From JBHJGP01 sp050331695 (GTDB lineage Bacteria > Pseudomonadota > Alphaproteobacteria > Geminicoccales > Geminicoccaceae), in the NCBI GenBank assembly GCA_050331695.1, contig JBHJGP010000036.1, forward strand, positions 1 to 64,000: a stretch of DNA of 64,000 nucleotides. The letters run 5' to 3'. Position numbers and translations under genes: made by a program. Shown here piece after piece: positions 19,789-28,048 of this stretch. How positions within the stretch are numbered: position 1 is the stretch's first letter; each line of letters begins with the position of its first letter. Below the pieces are notes generated by a model. It was not told where the DNA came from. It ran no database searches and worked only from the letters and a program-made list of their open reading frames with translations.

Positions 19789-20109
19789 CGGCTGGGATCA
19801 GACCGAACGTCCGTTCCGTCCGGACAGCGCGGCCGGCGGCGAGCAATGGCGATCCGCATATGCCCGTAGCGGAAACCGGCCCCAGAAAAGAAAAGAGGCG
19901 GTGGCCGAAGCCACCGCCTAAATGATTTCTGGGAGGACATGTTCTACCATAAGTAGATTTCCGGAAGCTGGCAACCCGCTTTTTGCGTCTTAGGCGAATT
20001 TTTTTAACCAAGGCGTCAGACACCGTTCGGCTTTTCGCCTGGGTAGGGCTGACCGTTCTCGGCGCAGCCCCTATCTGCTTATCAGAACAAGCGGGGACGA
20101 ACGCAAACG
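19789..20109. other. Intergenic region after gcvP
   Basis: About 320 bases hold one strong hairpin (19896-19919) and no convincing gene. The part after 19980 probably carries the promoter of the DUF533 gene. Confidence 0.4.
19896..19919. terminator. Ten-base-pair hairpin, possible gcv terminator
   Basis: AGGCGGTGGC-CGAA-GCCACCGCCT is a perfect stem with a four-base loop. On the plus strand it is preceded by an A-rich run and followed only by AAATGATTT, an imperfect terminator tail. Read on the minus strand it has a UUCG loop followed by a T-rich tract, a better intrinsic terminator, but no minus-strand gene ends here. It most likely ends gcv transcription. Confidence 0.45.
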
Positions 20110-20784
20110 ATGATCGATCCGGAACGCATGGTCGGCAATCTGATCAAACGGCAGCTGGCCAAAGGAAAGCTGGGCAAGAAGTTCGGCAAAAAGGTAGGCA
20201 AGGGTCTGACGTCGACGGGCGGCCTCTTGTTGGTGGGCGGTCTGGCCTACGCCGCTTACGAACATTTTCGTCACAAGCCGGCTCAGCAGACGGTGGGCGG
20301 TCATGGCGGCTTCGGCTCGCTGCCGCCGACACCGATGCCACCGCCACCGCCGCCGAGCGCCACGCAATCGATGCCGCTGCCGCCGATCCCGGTTGCGGCT
20401 CCCGAAGTGGAAGCGCGGCCTGCCGACGAGGCCAAGGTCCAGCTGCTGGTCGGCGCTATGTTGGCAGCCGCATCGGCGGACGGTGCGAACGATGCGGAAG
20501 AACGAAAGCGGATGCTCGATCATGCCCGCACCGCCGGGGGCGCCGAGGCCGTGGACTTTCTCATGGCGCAATTGGATCACGTGCCGTCGGTCGACGAAAT
20601 CGCCCGTGCCACGGGCGAAGACGCGGCACTGGCGCCCGAGGTCTACACGGCATATCTACTGGCGATTGAGCTCGACACCGAGGCGGAACACGCTCACCTG
20701 GCTGAGCTCGCCGACGCTCTCGATCTCAGACCCTCGATCGTCCGCGGCGTGCATGAAGAGGTCAATCAGGTCAGCGAGGGTTAG
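20110..20784 (+). CDS. DUF533 / YebE-like inner-membrane protein
   Basis: 224 residues. Basic N-terminus (GKLGKKFGKKVGKG), one hydrophobic segment (GGLLLVGGLAYAAY, about 38-51), a proline-rich linker (about 73-97) and a C-terminal all-helical TerB-like domain (about 105-224) with acidic residues such as DGANDAEERKRML. This matches DUF533/YebE architecture, linked to envelope stress in enterobacteria, but no biochemical role is established. Five bases separate it from the next gene, so the two are probably cotranscribed. Confidence 0.82.
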   Translation: MIDPERMVGNLIKRQLAKGKLGKKFGKKVGKGLTSTGGLLLVGGLAYAAYEHFRHKPAQQTVGGHGGFGSLPPTPMPPPPPPSATQSMPLPPIPVAAPEVEARPADEAKVQLLVGAMLAAASADGANDAEERKRMLDHARTAGGAEAVDFLMAQLDHVPSVDEIARATGEDAALAPEVYTAYLLAIELDTEAEHAHLAELADALDLRPSIVRGVHEEVNQVSEG

Positions 20785-20788
20785 AGGG

Positions 20789-21778
20789 ATGACAGGGGTA
20801 ACCCGGCTGTTCGCCAGCCTGCTCATGGCACTCGGGTTGATAAGCCCGGCGGCCGCGGATAGTGGGCGTGAGCCCGGATGGCATGAACGGTCGATCGATA
20901 TCGGCGAAACGACCCGATGGTATCGGCTCTACGTTCCCAACGCTCTCGAGGAGGATGCGCCCCTAGTTGTGCTGCTCCATGTCGGCGGCGGCAGCATGCG
21001 GCAGATGTTTTTCTCTGGCACCGGCGGCGAGGAGCACTGGCAGGAGCTGGCTCAGGCTGAAAAGTTTCTTCTGCTGACGCCCAATGGCGTCAGCCTCGAG
21101 ACGGGCGACGCCAGGGGGGATTTTCAGCGCTGGGCAGACGTTCGGGGACCGGACTCCTCGGTGTTCACCGGCGCCGATGACGTTTCTTTCGTCATGCAAC
21201 TCGTCGACCAGGTCGAGAAGGCTTACGGCACGGATCCAGACCGCGTTTATCTCACCGGCGGCTCCAATGGCGGTATGATGATCTTTCGTCTTTTGATCGA
21301 GCAGCCCGATCGGTTTGCCGCCGCGGCCGCCTTTATCGCCAACATGGCCGCTGAAAGTCCGCTTGTCCGGGAGCCCGCCGAGCCGACCCCTTTGATGATC
21401 ATGAATGGCACCGAGGATCCGGTTCTGCCGTTCGATGGCGGGGCGCTTTCCGGCGGTCGGGGGCCGATCCTGTCGACGCCGGAGACGATCGCCTGGTGGG
21501 CTGATGCCAATCGTGCGGACACCGATAAAACCACGACCGCGATGCTTCCGGACCGGGATCCAGGTGATGGTTGCCGGATCGAACGAACCCTCTATCCCGC
21601 GACCGCGGAAGCCGCGCCCGTCGAGGCCTATGTCATGAAGGGTGGCGGGCACACCATGCCCTCGATCGCCCATCCGATCCCCGGCGACCCGCTGCTCGGC
21701 AGCATGCTCGGCCGCCAGTGCCGGGACGCCGAGGGCGCGGAACTGGCCTGGCGGTTTCTTTCCCGCTACGAGCGATGA
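20789..21778 (+). CDS. Exported LpqC/PHB-depolymerase-like esterase
   Basis: 329-residue alpha/beta hydrolase with a signal peptide (about 1-23, ending AAA-DSG). Nucleophile Ser159 lies in GGSNGG, Asp in NGTEDPVLP and His in GGGHTMP form the triad; HVGGGSMRQMFF supplies the oxyanion region. Similar proteins are annotated as polyhydroxybutyrate depolymerase, feruloyl esterase or LpqC. The frame is open far upstream through the DUF533 gene, but the ATG at 20789 has an adjacent AGAGGG and begins the signal peptide. Confidence 0.85.
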   Translation: MTGVTRLFASLLMALGLISPAAADSGREPGWHERSIDIGETTRWYRLYVPNALEEDAPLVVLLHVGGGSMRQMFFSGTGGEEHWQELAQAEKFLLLTPNGVSLETGDARGDFQRWADVRGPDSSVFTGADDVSFVMQLVDQVEKAYGTDPDRVYLTGGSNGGMMIFRLLIEQPDRFAAAAAFIANMAAESPLVREPAEPTPLMIMNGTEDPVLPFDGGALSGGRGPILSTPETIAWWADANRADTDKTTTAMLPDRDPGDGCRIERTLYPATAEAAPVEAYVMKGGGHTMPSIAHPIPGDPLLGSMLGRQCRDAEGAELAWRFLSRYER

Positions 21779-21818
21779 ACGCCTCCGGGTTTCGTTTGAT
21801 ATTAATGGCTTTGTCCGC

Positions 21819-21832
21819 CATGTGACCATGGT
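21819..21832. promoter_or_regulatory. Small palindrome ahead of the antitoxin gene
   Basis: CCATG-TGAC-CATGG lies nine bases before the antitoxin ATG. Phd-type antitoxins repress their own promoter through short palindromes, so this could be the operator. Arms are short and chance is possible. Confidence 0.25.
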
Positions 21833-21840
21833 GACGAAAC

Positions 21841-22068
21841 ATGAAAACGATCAAAGCTTCGGAGTTTAAGGCTCGCTGTCTTCAACTGATGGATGAAGTG
21901 GAAGCCAGTGGCGAGCCACTCACCATCACCGAAAATGGACGGCCCGTGGCCGAATTAGCGCCGATCAAACGCAAGCCCAAAAGCTTGTTCGGTTCCCTCG
22001 CGGGACAAATCGAGATTACCGGCGACAACATCTCGCCCATCGATGAACCGTGGGAAGCCAACAGCTGA
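21841..22068 (+). CDS. Phd/YefM-family antitoxin
   Basis: 75 residues beginning MKTIKASEFKARCLQLMDEV, the typical Phd/YefM DNA-binding fold, then ITENGRPVAELAPI, then a C-terminal tail (FGSLAGQIEITGD..PIDEPWEA) of the kind that binds PIN toxins. The toxin start lies inside its last codons, with 19 bases of overlap. It should neutralise the PIN toxin and repress the operon. The ribosome site is weak. Confidence 0.9.
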   Translation: MKTIKASEFKARCLQLMDEVEASGEPLTITENGRPVAELAPIKRKPKSLFGSLAGQIEITGDNISPIDEPWEANS

Positions 22069-22415
22069 TCCTTCTCGACACCCACGTTCTCGTCTGGCTC
22101 GTTGAGGGCGTCGATCGGAAAGGCCAAAAAACCCGTCAACTTACTGATCGCGCTCTTCAAAACGAGCAGATTTTGGTTGCTGGGGTCAGTTTCTGGGAGA
22201 TCGCCATGCTGGCGCGAAAAAACAAGGTCGCCGCGATACGAAGCTGCAACACCTGGCGGCAGGCGGTATTGGCCATGGGGCTCCAAGAGATCCCGCTGGA
22301 TGGCGCCATTGGCATCACCTCCGCCGAACTTCCAGACTTTCACGCCGGTCTCGCAGACCGGATGATCGTCGCCACCGCCTTGCACCACGGCGCCACCTTG
22401 CTGACGGCGGATTAG
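22050..22415 (+). CDS. PIN-domain (VapC-type) toxin cut by an amber codon
   Basis: PIN-fold ribonuclease of the VapC type, 121 residues as translated. All four acidic residues of the active site are present: Asp10 in LLDTHVLVW, Glu50 in SFWEI, Asp103 in LADRMIVATAL and Asp121 in LLTAD. Directly after Asp121 comes TAG at 22413-22415; the frame then continues KILNWPRDLARHDARV to TAG at 22464-22466. That continuation matches the standard end of this family (TADxxILxWP...RHDAR), so the TAG replaces a codon, probably GAG for Glu. The missing 17 residues pack the last strand and helix, so the toxin may be weakened or dead while its antitoxin remains intact. GTG start. Confidence 0.85.
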   Translation: MGSQQLILLDTHVLVWLVEGVDRKGQKTRQLTDRALQNEQILVAGVSFWEIAMLARKNKVAAIRSCNTWRQAVLAMGLQEIPLDGAIGITSAELPDFHAGLADRMIVATALHHGATLLTAD

Positions 22416-22462
22416 AAGATCCTTAACTGGCCACGGGATCTCGCCCGCCACGACGCCCGCGT

Positions 22463-22897
22463 CTAGCTCGCTTTCACGTCTAGGCGTGGCCGGCGGATCA
22501 ATGGCACCACGAACATCGCCAAAAATCCGGCATTGAGGACCGCGTTGAGCGGCGCGCCGGCGGCGACCGAGGCCAGGCTGTCGACCACGAACCAGCTGAC
22601 GACACTGGCTAGGATCAGTGGCTTGACGAGACCCGGTGCCTGAGCCGGCAACCGGTCCGCAACCAGCCACAGCAAAACGCCCCAGCCGCACATCAAGCCG
22701 CCGGCGATCGCACATAGGATACGGCTTTCGTCCGTTGCCAAGCTTTGGGCTCCGTCGATCGGCCAGAGGACCAGGTCGGCCAGGAGGCGGAACGGCGCGG
22801 CAGTTCCCGGATGAGCCGCCAGGGCGGCGAGAATGCCGAAGCCGATGACGACACCGGCCGCAATTTTCAGCCAGAATACGGTGTTGAGGGCGGACAT
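22463..22897 (-). CDS. Four-helix membrane protein of unknown function
   Basis: 144 residues with about four hydrophobic helices (residues 7-29, 58-81, 91-108, 115-131). I cannot name a characterised family. An in-frame extension to 23056 lacks any membrane or family character; the ATG at 22897 has an AGGGA ribosome site. Divergent from the XRE regulator, so that regulator may control it. Its end touches the end of the original, untruncated PIN toxin frame. Confidence 0.75.
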   Translation of the reverse strand: MSALNTVFWLKIAAGVVIGFGILAALAAHPGTAAPFRLLADLVLWPIDGAQSLATDESRILCAIAGGLMCGWGVLLWLVADRLPAQAPGLVKPLILASVVSWFVVDSLASVAAGAPLNAVLNAGFLAMFVVPLIRRPRLDVKAS

Positions 22898-23027
22898 CGT
22901 TCGATCCCTTCGATGTGAGCCATGGCTGTCAGCTATCGAAGCCACCGGGTTCGAACAATGACCTGGGAGGTAAGTGTTTTTTCCATGTAGCCCTCTAAGC
23001 TCGTGGTTCTTAAGAGGGGCATTTCGG

Positions 23028-23801
23028 ATGGAACAGCGTTTCGGTAGCGCGCTCAAGGACTGGCGTCGGCAGCGGCGAATGAGCCAGCTCGACCTAGCGC
23101 TCGCCGCCGACGTCTCGGCGCGTCACATCGCCTTTCTCGAAACCGGCCGGTCGCAACCGAGCCGAGCGATGGTGATCCGGCTTTCGGACACACTCGACGT
23201 GCCCCGGGCCCAACGCAATTTCCTGCTTGAAGCCGCGGGCTACGCGCCGGCCTACCGGCGCCGTGACCTTGATGCGGACGACATGGCCCAAGTCCGCGCC
23301 GCCGTCGCCTGGATGTTGGAGCGTCATGACCCGTTTCCGGCCCTGGCCCTGGATCGCCATTGGTCGATCGTCCAGGCCAACCGGTCCGCCACCGCTCTGC
23401 TCGCCGCCGTCGGTCTCGGCCCCGGCGACAGTCTGCTCGCCGCGATGATCGGGCCCGAGGGGCTGCGGACGGCCCTGGTCAACTGGCCGGAGGTCGCCCG
23501 TCATCTTTTCGTCCGACTCAGAACGGAAAGCGCGCATTTGGGCGGTGATGTGGTGTTGGACGAGGTAGCTAACGAGTTGGCCAGGGAAGGTGTCGTCGAG
23601 GCGGGAGACCCGTCAAGATCGCTGCCGGCGGTGATCCCAGCCCGTTACCGGATAGGTGAGCGGGTGCTGTCCCTGTTCTCGACGCTTACCCAGTTCGGCA
23701 CGGCCGAGGATATCGCGCTCGCCGAACTCACCATCGAGCTCATGTTTCCGGCCGATCTTGAGACGAAAGCGTTTCTTCTGTCAGCCGGCAGCGAGAGCTG
23801 A
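23028..23801 (+). CDS. XRE-type regulator with MmyB-like ligand domain
   Basis: 257-residue transcriptional regulator. N-terminal helix-turn-helix of the Xre/Cro type (about 6-60: WRRQRRMSQLDLALAADVSARHIAFLETGRSQPS) followed by the MmyB-like PAS-related domain (about 95-250) that in homologues binds fatty acids or small ligands. ATG 23028 with GAGGGG ten bases upstream; an upstream extension to 22974 is not conserved in character. Divergent from the four-helix membrane gene, which is the obvious target. Confidence 0.88.
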   Translation: MEQRFGSALKDWRRQRRMSQLDLALAADVSARHIAFLETGRSQPSRAMVIRLSDTLDVPRAQRNFLLEAAGYAPAYRRRDLDADDMAQVRAAVAWMLERHDPFPALALDRHWSIVQANRSATALLAAVGLGPGDSLLAAMIGPEGLRTALVNWPEVARHLFVRLRTESAHLGGDVVLDEVANELAREGVVEAGDPSRSLPAVIPARYRIGERVLSLFSTLTQFGTAEDIALAELTIELMFPADLETKAFLLSAGSES

Positions 23802-23808
23802 ATTCACG

Positions 23809-24138
23809 TCAGTCGCCATCCGGCGACCTGGTTTCGGCGATCACCCACTCCCGATAGTCCTCGTTCACGAAAGCGACCGGAAGCCCCAGAATGCTGGGTG
23901 TCTCATAAGGATGAATGGCCCGCGCCCGTCTCACCACCGCGTCGAACAATGTTTCGCGAGTCTTGATCACCAAGGGCACTTCCTCCTCACGCTCTACAGC
24001 ACCCTTCCAGTGGAAAGCGCTTCGGATCGGCGGAAAGATGTTGGCGCAGGCCGCGAGCCGTTCACCGACCAGGGTGTCTGCGATACGATCCGCCACCTGC
24101 TGGTCGGGACAGTTGATCCAGATGTCGATGATGGTCAT
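23809..24138 (-). CDS. cutA: CutA divalent-cation tolerance protein
   Basis: 109-residue CutA1 family trimer subunit. Hallmarks are the N-terminal ADTLVGERLAACANIFP, the AFHWKGAVEREEEVPLVIKT strand with the conserved Trp-Lys-Gly, HPYETP (here IHPYETPSIL) and the C-terminal Tyr-x-x-Trp (DYREWV). Implicated in copper tolerance, but the mechanism is unresolved. Convergent with the XRE gene, seven bases between stops. Confidence 0.95.
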   Translation of the reverse strand: MTIIDIWINCPDQQVADRIADTLVGERLAACANIFPPIRSAFHWKGAVEREEEVPLVIKTRETLFDAVVRRARAIHPYETPSILGLPVAFVNEDYREWVIAETRSPDGD

Positions 24139-24231
24139 TGGCTTTCCCGTTCCTGATGCTGGCCCGGTAACATTGCCCGAAGTTCGGCGACGACCTAAAC
24201 GATCCTAAGACGAACCGGCGAGTGTAAGACG

Positions 24232-25212
24232 ATGAGCGACTGGTACTTCAGCATGAATGGCCAGCAGGTCGGGCCCTTGGATCACGGCAGTGCCGCCGAC
24301 TATGCCAAAATGCATCCCGACGCCCATTGCTGGCGCCCGGGCTTCGATCAATGGCGGCTGGTCGGCGAGGTGCCGGAGCTGGAACGGGGTGTGCCGCCGC
24401 CGGTGGCCGGAATGTTCGGCCCCGGCGCCGACGAGATCGACTATGTGATCAAGGGCGCCGAGATGCAGTATGTCGAGATCGAGCTCGATCCCGGCGAGAG
24501 TGCGGTGGCCGAAGCCGGCGCCATGATGTTCAAAGATCCGTTCATCACCATGTCGACCGTCTTCGGCGACGGTTCCGACCGCGACCAACGGGGAGGCTTT
24601 TTCGATAAGCTCCTGGGCGCCGGCAAGCGGCTGATCACCGGTGAAAGCTTGTTCACCACTGTCTTCACCCATGAGGGACGGGGCAAGGCGACGGTCGCCT
24701 TCGCCGCGCCCTACCCCGGCAACATTCTGGCGCTCAACCTACTCGACTATGGTGGCCGGCTGATCTGCAAGAAGGACAGATTTCTCGCCGCCGCCCGAGG
24801 AGTCTCGATCGGCATCCACTTCCAGCGAAAAATCCTCACCGGCCTGTTCGGCGGTGAAGGCTTCATCATGCAGAAGCTCGAGGGCGACGGCTGGGTTTTC
24901 GTTCACATGGGCGGTACGCTGGTCGAGCGCGAGCTGGCGCCGGGGGAGGTCCTGCATGTGGACACGGGCTGTCTCGCCGCGATCACCGACAGCATCGACT
25001 ATGATTTGGAACAGGCTGGCGGCATCAAGACGATGCTGTTCGGTGGTGAGGGTCTTTTCTTCGTGAAGCTCACGGGGCCGGGCCATGTCTGGCTGCAGAG
25101 CCTGCCCTTCTCCAGGCTCGCAGGCCGGATGCTGGCCAACGCGCCTCAAATGGGCGGCAGCAAGGGCGAAGGGTCGATTATCGGCGGCATCCTCCAGGGC
25201 GACGGGCATTAG
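24232..25212 (+). CDS. GYF-like domain fused to a TIGR00266/AIM24 protein
   Basis: 326 residues. N-terminal about 60 residues form a GYF_2-type module (DWYFSMNGQQVGPLDH), which binds proline-rich or partner sequences. Residues about 70-300 form the TIGR00266/AIM24 beta-sandwich, with EAGAMMFKDPFITMSTVFG near the start, LTGLFGGEGF in the middle and LFGGEGLFFVKLTGPGHVWLQSLP near the end. The C-terminus ends in a Gly-rich segment (GSIIGGIL). AIM24 homologues affect mitochondrial cristae in yeast; the bacterial role is unknown. Confidence 0.88.
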   Translation: MSDWYFSMNGQQVGPLDHGSAADYAKMHPDAHCWRPGFDQWRLVGEVPELERGVPPPVAGMFGPGADEIDYVIKGAEMQYVEIELDPGESAVAEAGAMMFKDPFITMSTVFGDGSDRDQRGGFFDKLLGAGKRLITGESLFTTVFTHEGRGKATVAFAAPYPGNILALNLLDYGGRLICKKDRFLAAARGVSIGIHFQRKILTGLFGGEGFIMQKLEGDGWVFVHMGGTLVERELAPGEVLHVDTGCLAAITDSIDYDLEQAGGIKTMLFGGEGLFFVKLTGPGHVWLQSLPFSRLAGRMLANAPQMGGSKGEGSIIGGILQGDGH

Positions 25213-25267
25213 GGCACCGCTTTCTCGCACCACCGACGAGCGGCTGAGCCCGCAGCTTGCGACCGCC

Positions 25268-26143
25268 ATGATCGTTCTCGCCGTGATCTGCTTCGGCCTG
25301 GTGCCCTGGTTCGTCCGCAGCCTGGCCGAGGCGGGTCTGGCATCGCCGGCGATCGTTTTCTTCCGATTCGCCATTTCGGCGGCTGTTCTCTCGCCGTTCT
25401 TGGGCGTTGGCAGCAAAAAATTCGGCCAGCTTCGTTGGGCCTTTCTGTCGGGTATCGTCGTGGCGCTCGGTTATGTCGGCTACGTCGAAGCGCTCGAGGC
25501 GGCACCGGTGGCGATCGTCGGTGTCCTCTATATGACCTACCCTCTGTTCACGCTGCTGATCACCTGGCTGTGGTGGCGGCGGCCGCCGGCGGGCCGATCG
25601 GTTCTGGGTGCGGTTTTGGTCCTTGTCGGCGCGGTCATCGCCCTGTCGCCGGCGGTGGACACCGGGGCGTCTTGGGCGGCCGCGCTGATCGCGCTGACAG
25701 CACCTCTGACCTTTGCCTTCGCCATCAACGTCCTTACCGGCAAGTTGAGCGGTCTCTCGGGGCCGGAGCGGGCCGCAGGCTTCACCCTGGGCGCCGTGAC
25801 CGGCCTTTTGCCCATGGTCTTGAGCCTTCCGCTCGATCAGTTGCTGCCGCCGAGCCCTAGCGACTGGCTTTTGGTCGTGAGCCTCAGCTTGATCACCTCG
25901 CTTTTGCCCAACCTGTTGTTCGCCACCGCCGGTCCGGTGCTGGGCCCCGCCCGGACGGCCGCCGCCGGCAGCTTCGAGCTGCCGACCATTTTCCTTGTTG
26001 GTTGGCTTGGGTTGGGTGAGCCTTTAGGGCCGATGCAACTTCTGGCCGGCGGTCTCGTTGTTTTGGCCATCTTGATGACGCCGGTCGACCGGATACCAGC
26101 CGTGCCGGTGATTAAGAGTGCTGCCGGAGCCGGCCCGCCGTAG
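25268..26143 (+). CDS. EamA/DMT-superfamily transporter
   Basis: Ten-helix drug/metabolite transporter. Two EamA repeats are visible, each about 140 residues, with LALGYVGYVEALEAAPVAIVGVLYMTYPLFT in the first broken by loops and the GPARTAAAGSFELPTIFLVGWLGLGEPLG stretch in the second; glycine- and alanine-rich helices throughout. The frame is open upstream, but the first ATG at 25268 gives 291 residues, the usual family length; an ATT at 25208 overlapping the previous stop is an outside possibility. Substrate unknown. Its 3' end overlaps the convergent flippase-like gene by 32 bases. Confidence 0.8.
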   Translation: MIVLAVICFGLVPWFVRSLAEAGLASPAIVFFRFAISAAVLSPFLGVGSKKFGQLRWAFLSGIVVALGYVGYVEALEAAPVAIVGVLYMTYPLFTLLITWLWWRRPPAGRSVLGAVLVLVGAVIALSPAVDTGASWAAALIALTAPLTFAFAINVLTGKLSGLSGPERAAGFTLGAVTGLLPMVLSLPLDQLLPPSPSDWLLVVSLSLITSLLPNLLFATAGPVLGPARTAAAGSFELPTIFLVGWLGLGEPLGPMQLLAGGLVVLAILMTPVDRIPAVPVIKSAAGAGPP

Positions 26144-27032
26144 CGATGCAGCCGCAGATCATGGCGCCAGCGAACACTACCAGATGCGCGAGCAGGGCGG
26201 CGCCGAGCGCTTTGGCCCAATCGATCCCCGCCGCGTCGAGGACCGTCACCCAGGCAACCTGCTGCGGGCCAAGCCCCAGGATACCGTTGATCGGCAGCGC
26301 GAACGCGAGATTGCCGGCGGCGGCGGCGAGCGCGGCGGTGGCAAATGTCGTCGGGCCGACGATTGCGCCAAGAACCAGAAAACCGATCGTGGCGTGGGTC
26401 AGCCAGAGCCCGAGACTGGTGATCAACAGCCGAAGATGTCTGGCCGGTGAGATCGCGCGCGCGGCCGTGCGGGCGAGATTTTCCAGCCGGCGGATCCGCG
26501 CGAGGAGGGTGGAGCCCGCGACCAGGACGGCCGGCGTGGCGAGAGCGATCGCGCCTAACGCCAGCAAGAGCGTACGAGGCCCGGGCAGCACGTCGTCGGC
26601 CAGGGTGAACCAGGCGGCGACCGCACCGATGGCCACGATCGTCGCCAGATCGACGAGCCTGGTGAAGATCAAAGCACCGGTCGCTTCGGCGATACCGACC
26701 GGCGCAGCCTGGCGCAGAAGCCAGGGAAAGGTCAGTTCGCCCAGGCGAAACGGCAACAGAAAATTCCACATCAAGACCCGAGCCGAGACGGACCACAGGC
26801 TGCCGTGGCCCGCCGCGGCCAGCGGCAACAGTCCCTGCAGGCGCCACGCTCTCCAGGTGTGGAGCAGCGGCGTGAGGGCGAAGGCGAAAAGAAGCGGCAG
26901 CGTCTGCGCGTCCCGCAGATGATCCAGGCTCCGCTGAAGGCTTTCGTCACGGATCAGAAACCAGGCGCAGAGGATCGTCAGAGCGAGGGCGGCGAGGCTG
27001 GCTACCAGCTTGGACGGCGGGCGGAACGTCAC
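26112..27032 (-). CDS. Lysylphosphatidylglycerol-synthase-TM-like (UPF0104) protein
   Basis: 306-residue membrane protein of the LPG_synthase_TM/YbhN family, about eight helices. The family core is readable: WRAWRLQGLLP, the LMWNFLLPFRLGELTFPWLLR segment in two parts and the late GILGLGPQQVAWVTVL. The catalytic C-terminal domain of MprF is absent, so it is the membrane-only form, considered a flippase-like protein. Its start overlaps the GT2 stop by four bases, making a GT39-GT2-flippase operon; it likely acts on the same lipid-linked sugar. Confidence 0.85.
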   Translation of the reverse strand: MTFRPPSKLVASLAALALTILCAWFLIRDESLQRSLDHLRDAQTLPLLFAFALTPLLHTWRAWRLQGLLPLAAAGHGSLWSVSARVLMWNFLLPFRLGELTFPWLLRQAAPVGIAEATGALIFTRLVDLATIVAIGAVAAWFTLADDVLPGPRTLLLALGAIALATPAVLVAGSTLLARIRRLENLARTAARAISPARHLRLLITSLGLWLTHATIGFLVLGAIVGPTTFATAALAAAAGNLAFALPINGILGLGPQQVAWVTVLDAAGIDWAKALGAALLAHLVVFAGAMICGCIATAGRLRQHS

Positions 27033-28048
27033 CCGGCCCGCTCGTGAGTGAGACCATCGGCACCTGCTGGTTCGCGCGTTCGCCGATCATGGCCAATCCG
27101 CTCGCGGATGAGGCTTTCGCCGTTGTGCGGGCGGCGCCGGCTCACGATCAGTTCTGCGAGCACGCCGAACAAGAGCACCTGCACGCCGATGATGCTGAGC
27201 AGAATGCCCAATTGCAGCAAGGGTCTCTGGCCAATGTCGGCGCCGGTGATGAGCTTGAAACCGGTGAGATAGATGAGGATGGCGAAACCCACGCCGCCGA
27301 GGGTGACGCCGATCCCGCCGAACAGATGGGCCGGCCGCTGGGCGAAGCGGGTCAGCATCAAGACCGTGAGCAGGTCGATGAGGCCTTTGAGCAGGCGCCC
27401 GGCACCATATTTCGATCGTCCGTGCTGACGAGGGTGGTGACGGACCGGCACCTCGGCCACCCGGTAGCCCAACGCATGCGCTAGCACCGGCACGTAGCGG
27501 TGTAGCTCGCCGTAGAGCTGAACGCCGACAAAAATTTCCCGGCGATAGACCTTGTAGCCGCAGTTGAAATCGTGCAACGGCAGGCCCGAAATCAAGGATG
27601 TGATCTTATTGAACAGTTTGGACGGCAGGGTCTTGCTCAAGGGATCCTGCCGGTTTTGCTTCCAGCCAGAGACCAAATCGACATCGGCCGTCAGCGCCGC
27701 GAGCAGCTTGGCCAGTTCGTCCGGGTCGTCCTGCAAGTCGGCATCCATGGTGACGATGATCGGCTCGGTGATCTGGTCGATCGCGGTTTGCAGCGCCGTG
27801 GCCTTGCCGAAATTGCGGCGAAGCCTCAGTGCATCGACCTGTTCGTGGCTGGCGGCGATCTCCGCCATCACCGCCCAGGACCTGTCGCGGCTGCCGTCGT
27901 CGATGAGCACGATCCGGGCCAGTCGGAAGGGCGCTGGTATCGGTGTCTTCAGAAGCCGGTCGACCAGAGTCGGAATGGTCTCTTCCTCGTCATGAACCGG
28001 TACGACGACGCAGACCTCCTCGACGCCAGCATGACGCGTCACGGACAA
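27029..28048 (-). CDS. GT2 glycosyltransferase (polyprenyl-phosphate sugar synthase type)
   Basis: 339 residues. GT-A fold with VVPVHDEEETIP (14-25), the DDGSRDRS loop, RNFGKATALQ and the metal-binding DADLQDDP, then a family-typical GWKQNRQDP and FNCGYKVYRRE. Two hydrophobic helices near 235-290 anchor it, as in ArnC and GtrB. These enzymes make polyprenyl-phosphate-linked sugars on the cytosolic face of the inner membrane. Basic, variable tail. Coupled by overlap to GT39 upstream (10 bases) and the flippase-like gene downstream (4 bases). Confidence 0.92.
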   Translation of the reverse strand: MSVTRHAGVEEVCVVVPVHDEEETIPTLVDRLLKTPIPAPFRLARIVLIDDGSRDRSWAVMAEIAASHEQVDALRLRRNFGKATALQTAIDQITEPIIVTMDADLQDDPDELAKLLAALTADVDLVSGWKQNRQDPLSKTLPSKLFNKITSLISGLPLHDFNCGYKVYRREIFVGVQLYGELHRYVPVLAHALGYRVAEVPVRHHPRQHGRSKYGAGRLLKGLIDLLTVLMLTRFAQRPAHLFGGIGVTLGGVGFAILIYLTGFKLITGADIGQRPLLQLGILLSIIGVQVLLFGVLAELIVSRRRPHNGESLIRERIGHDRRTREPAGADGLTHERAG

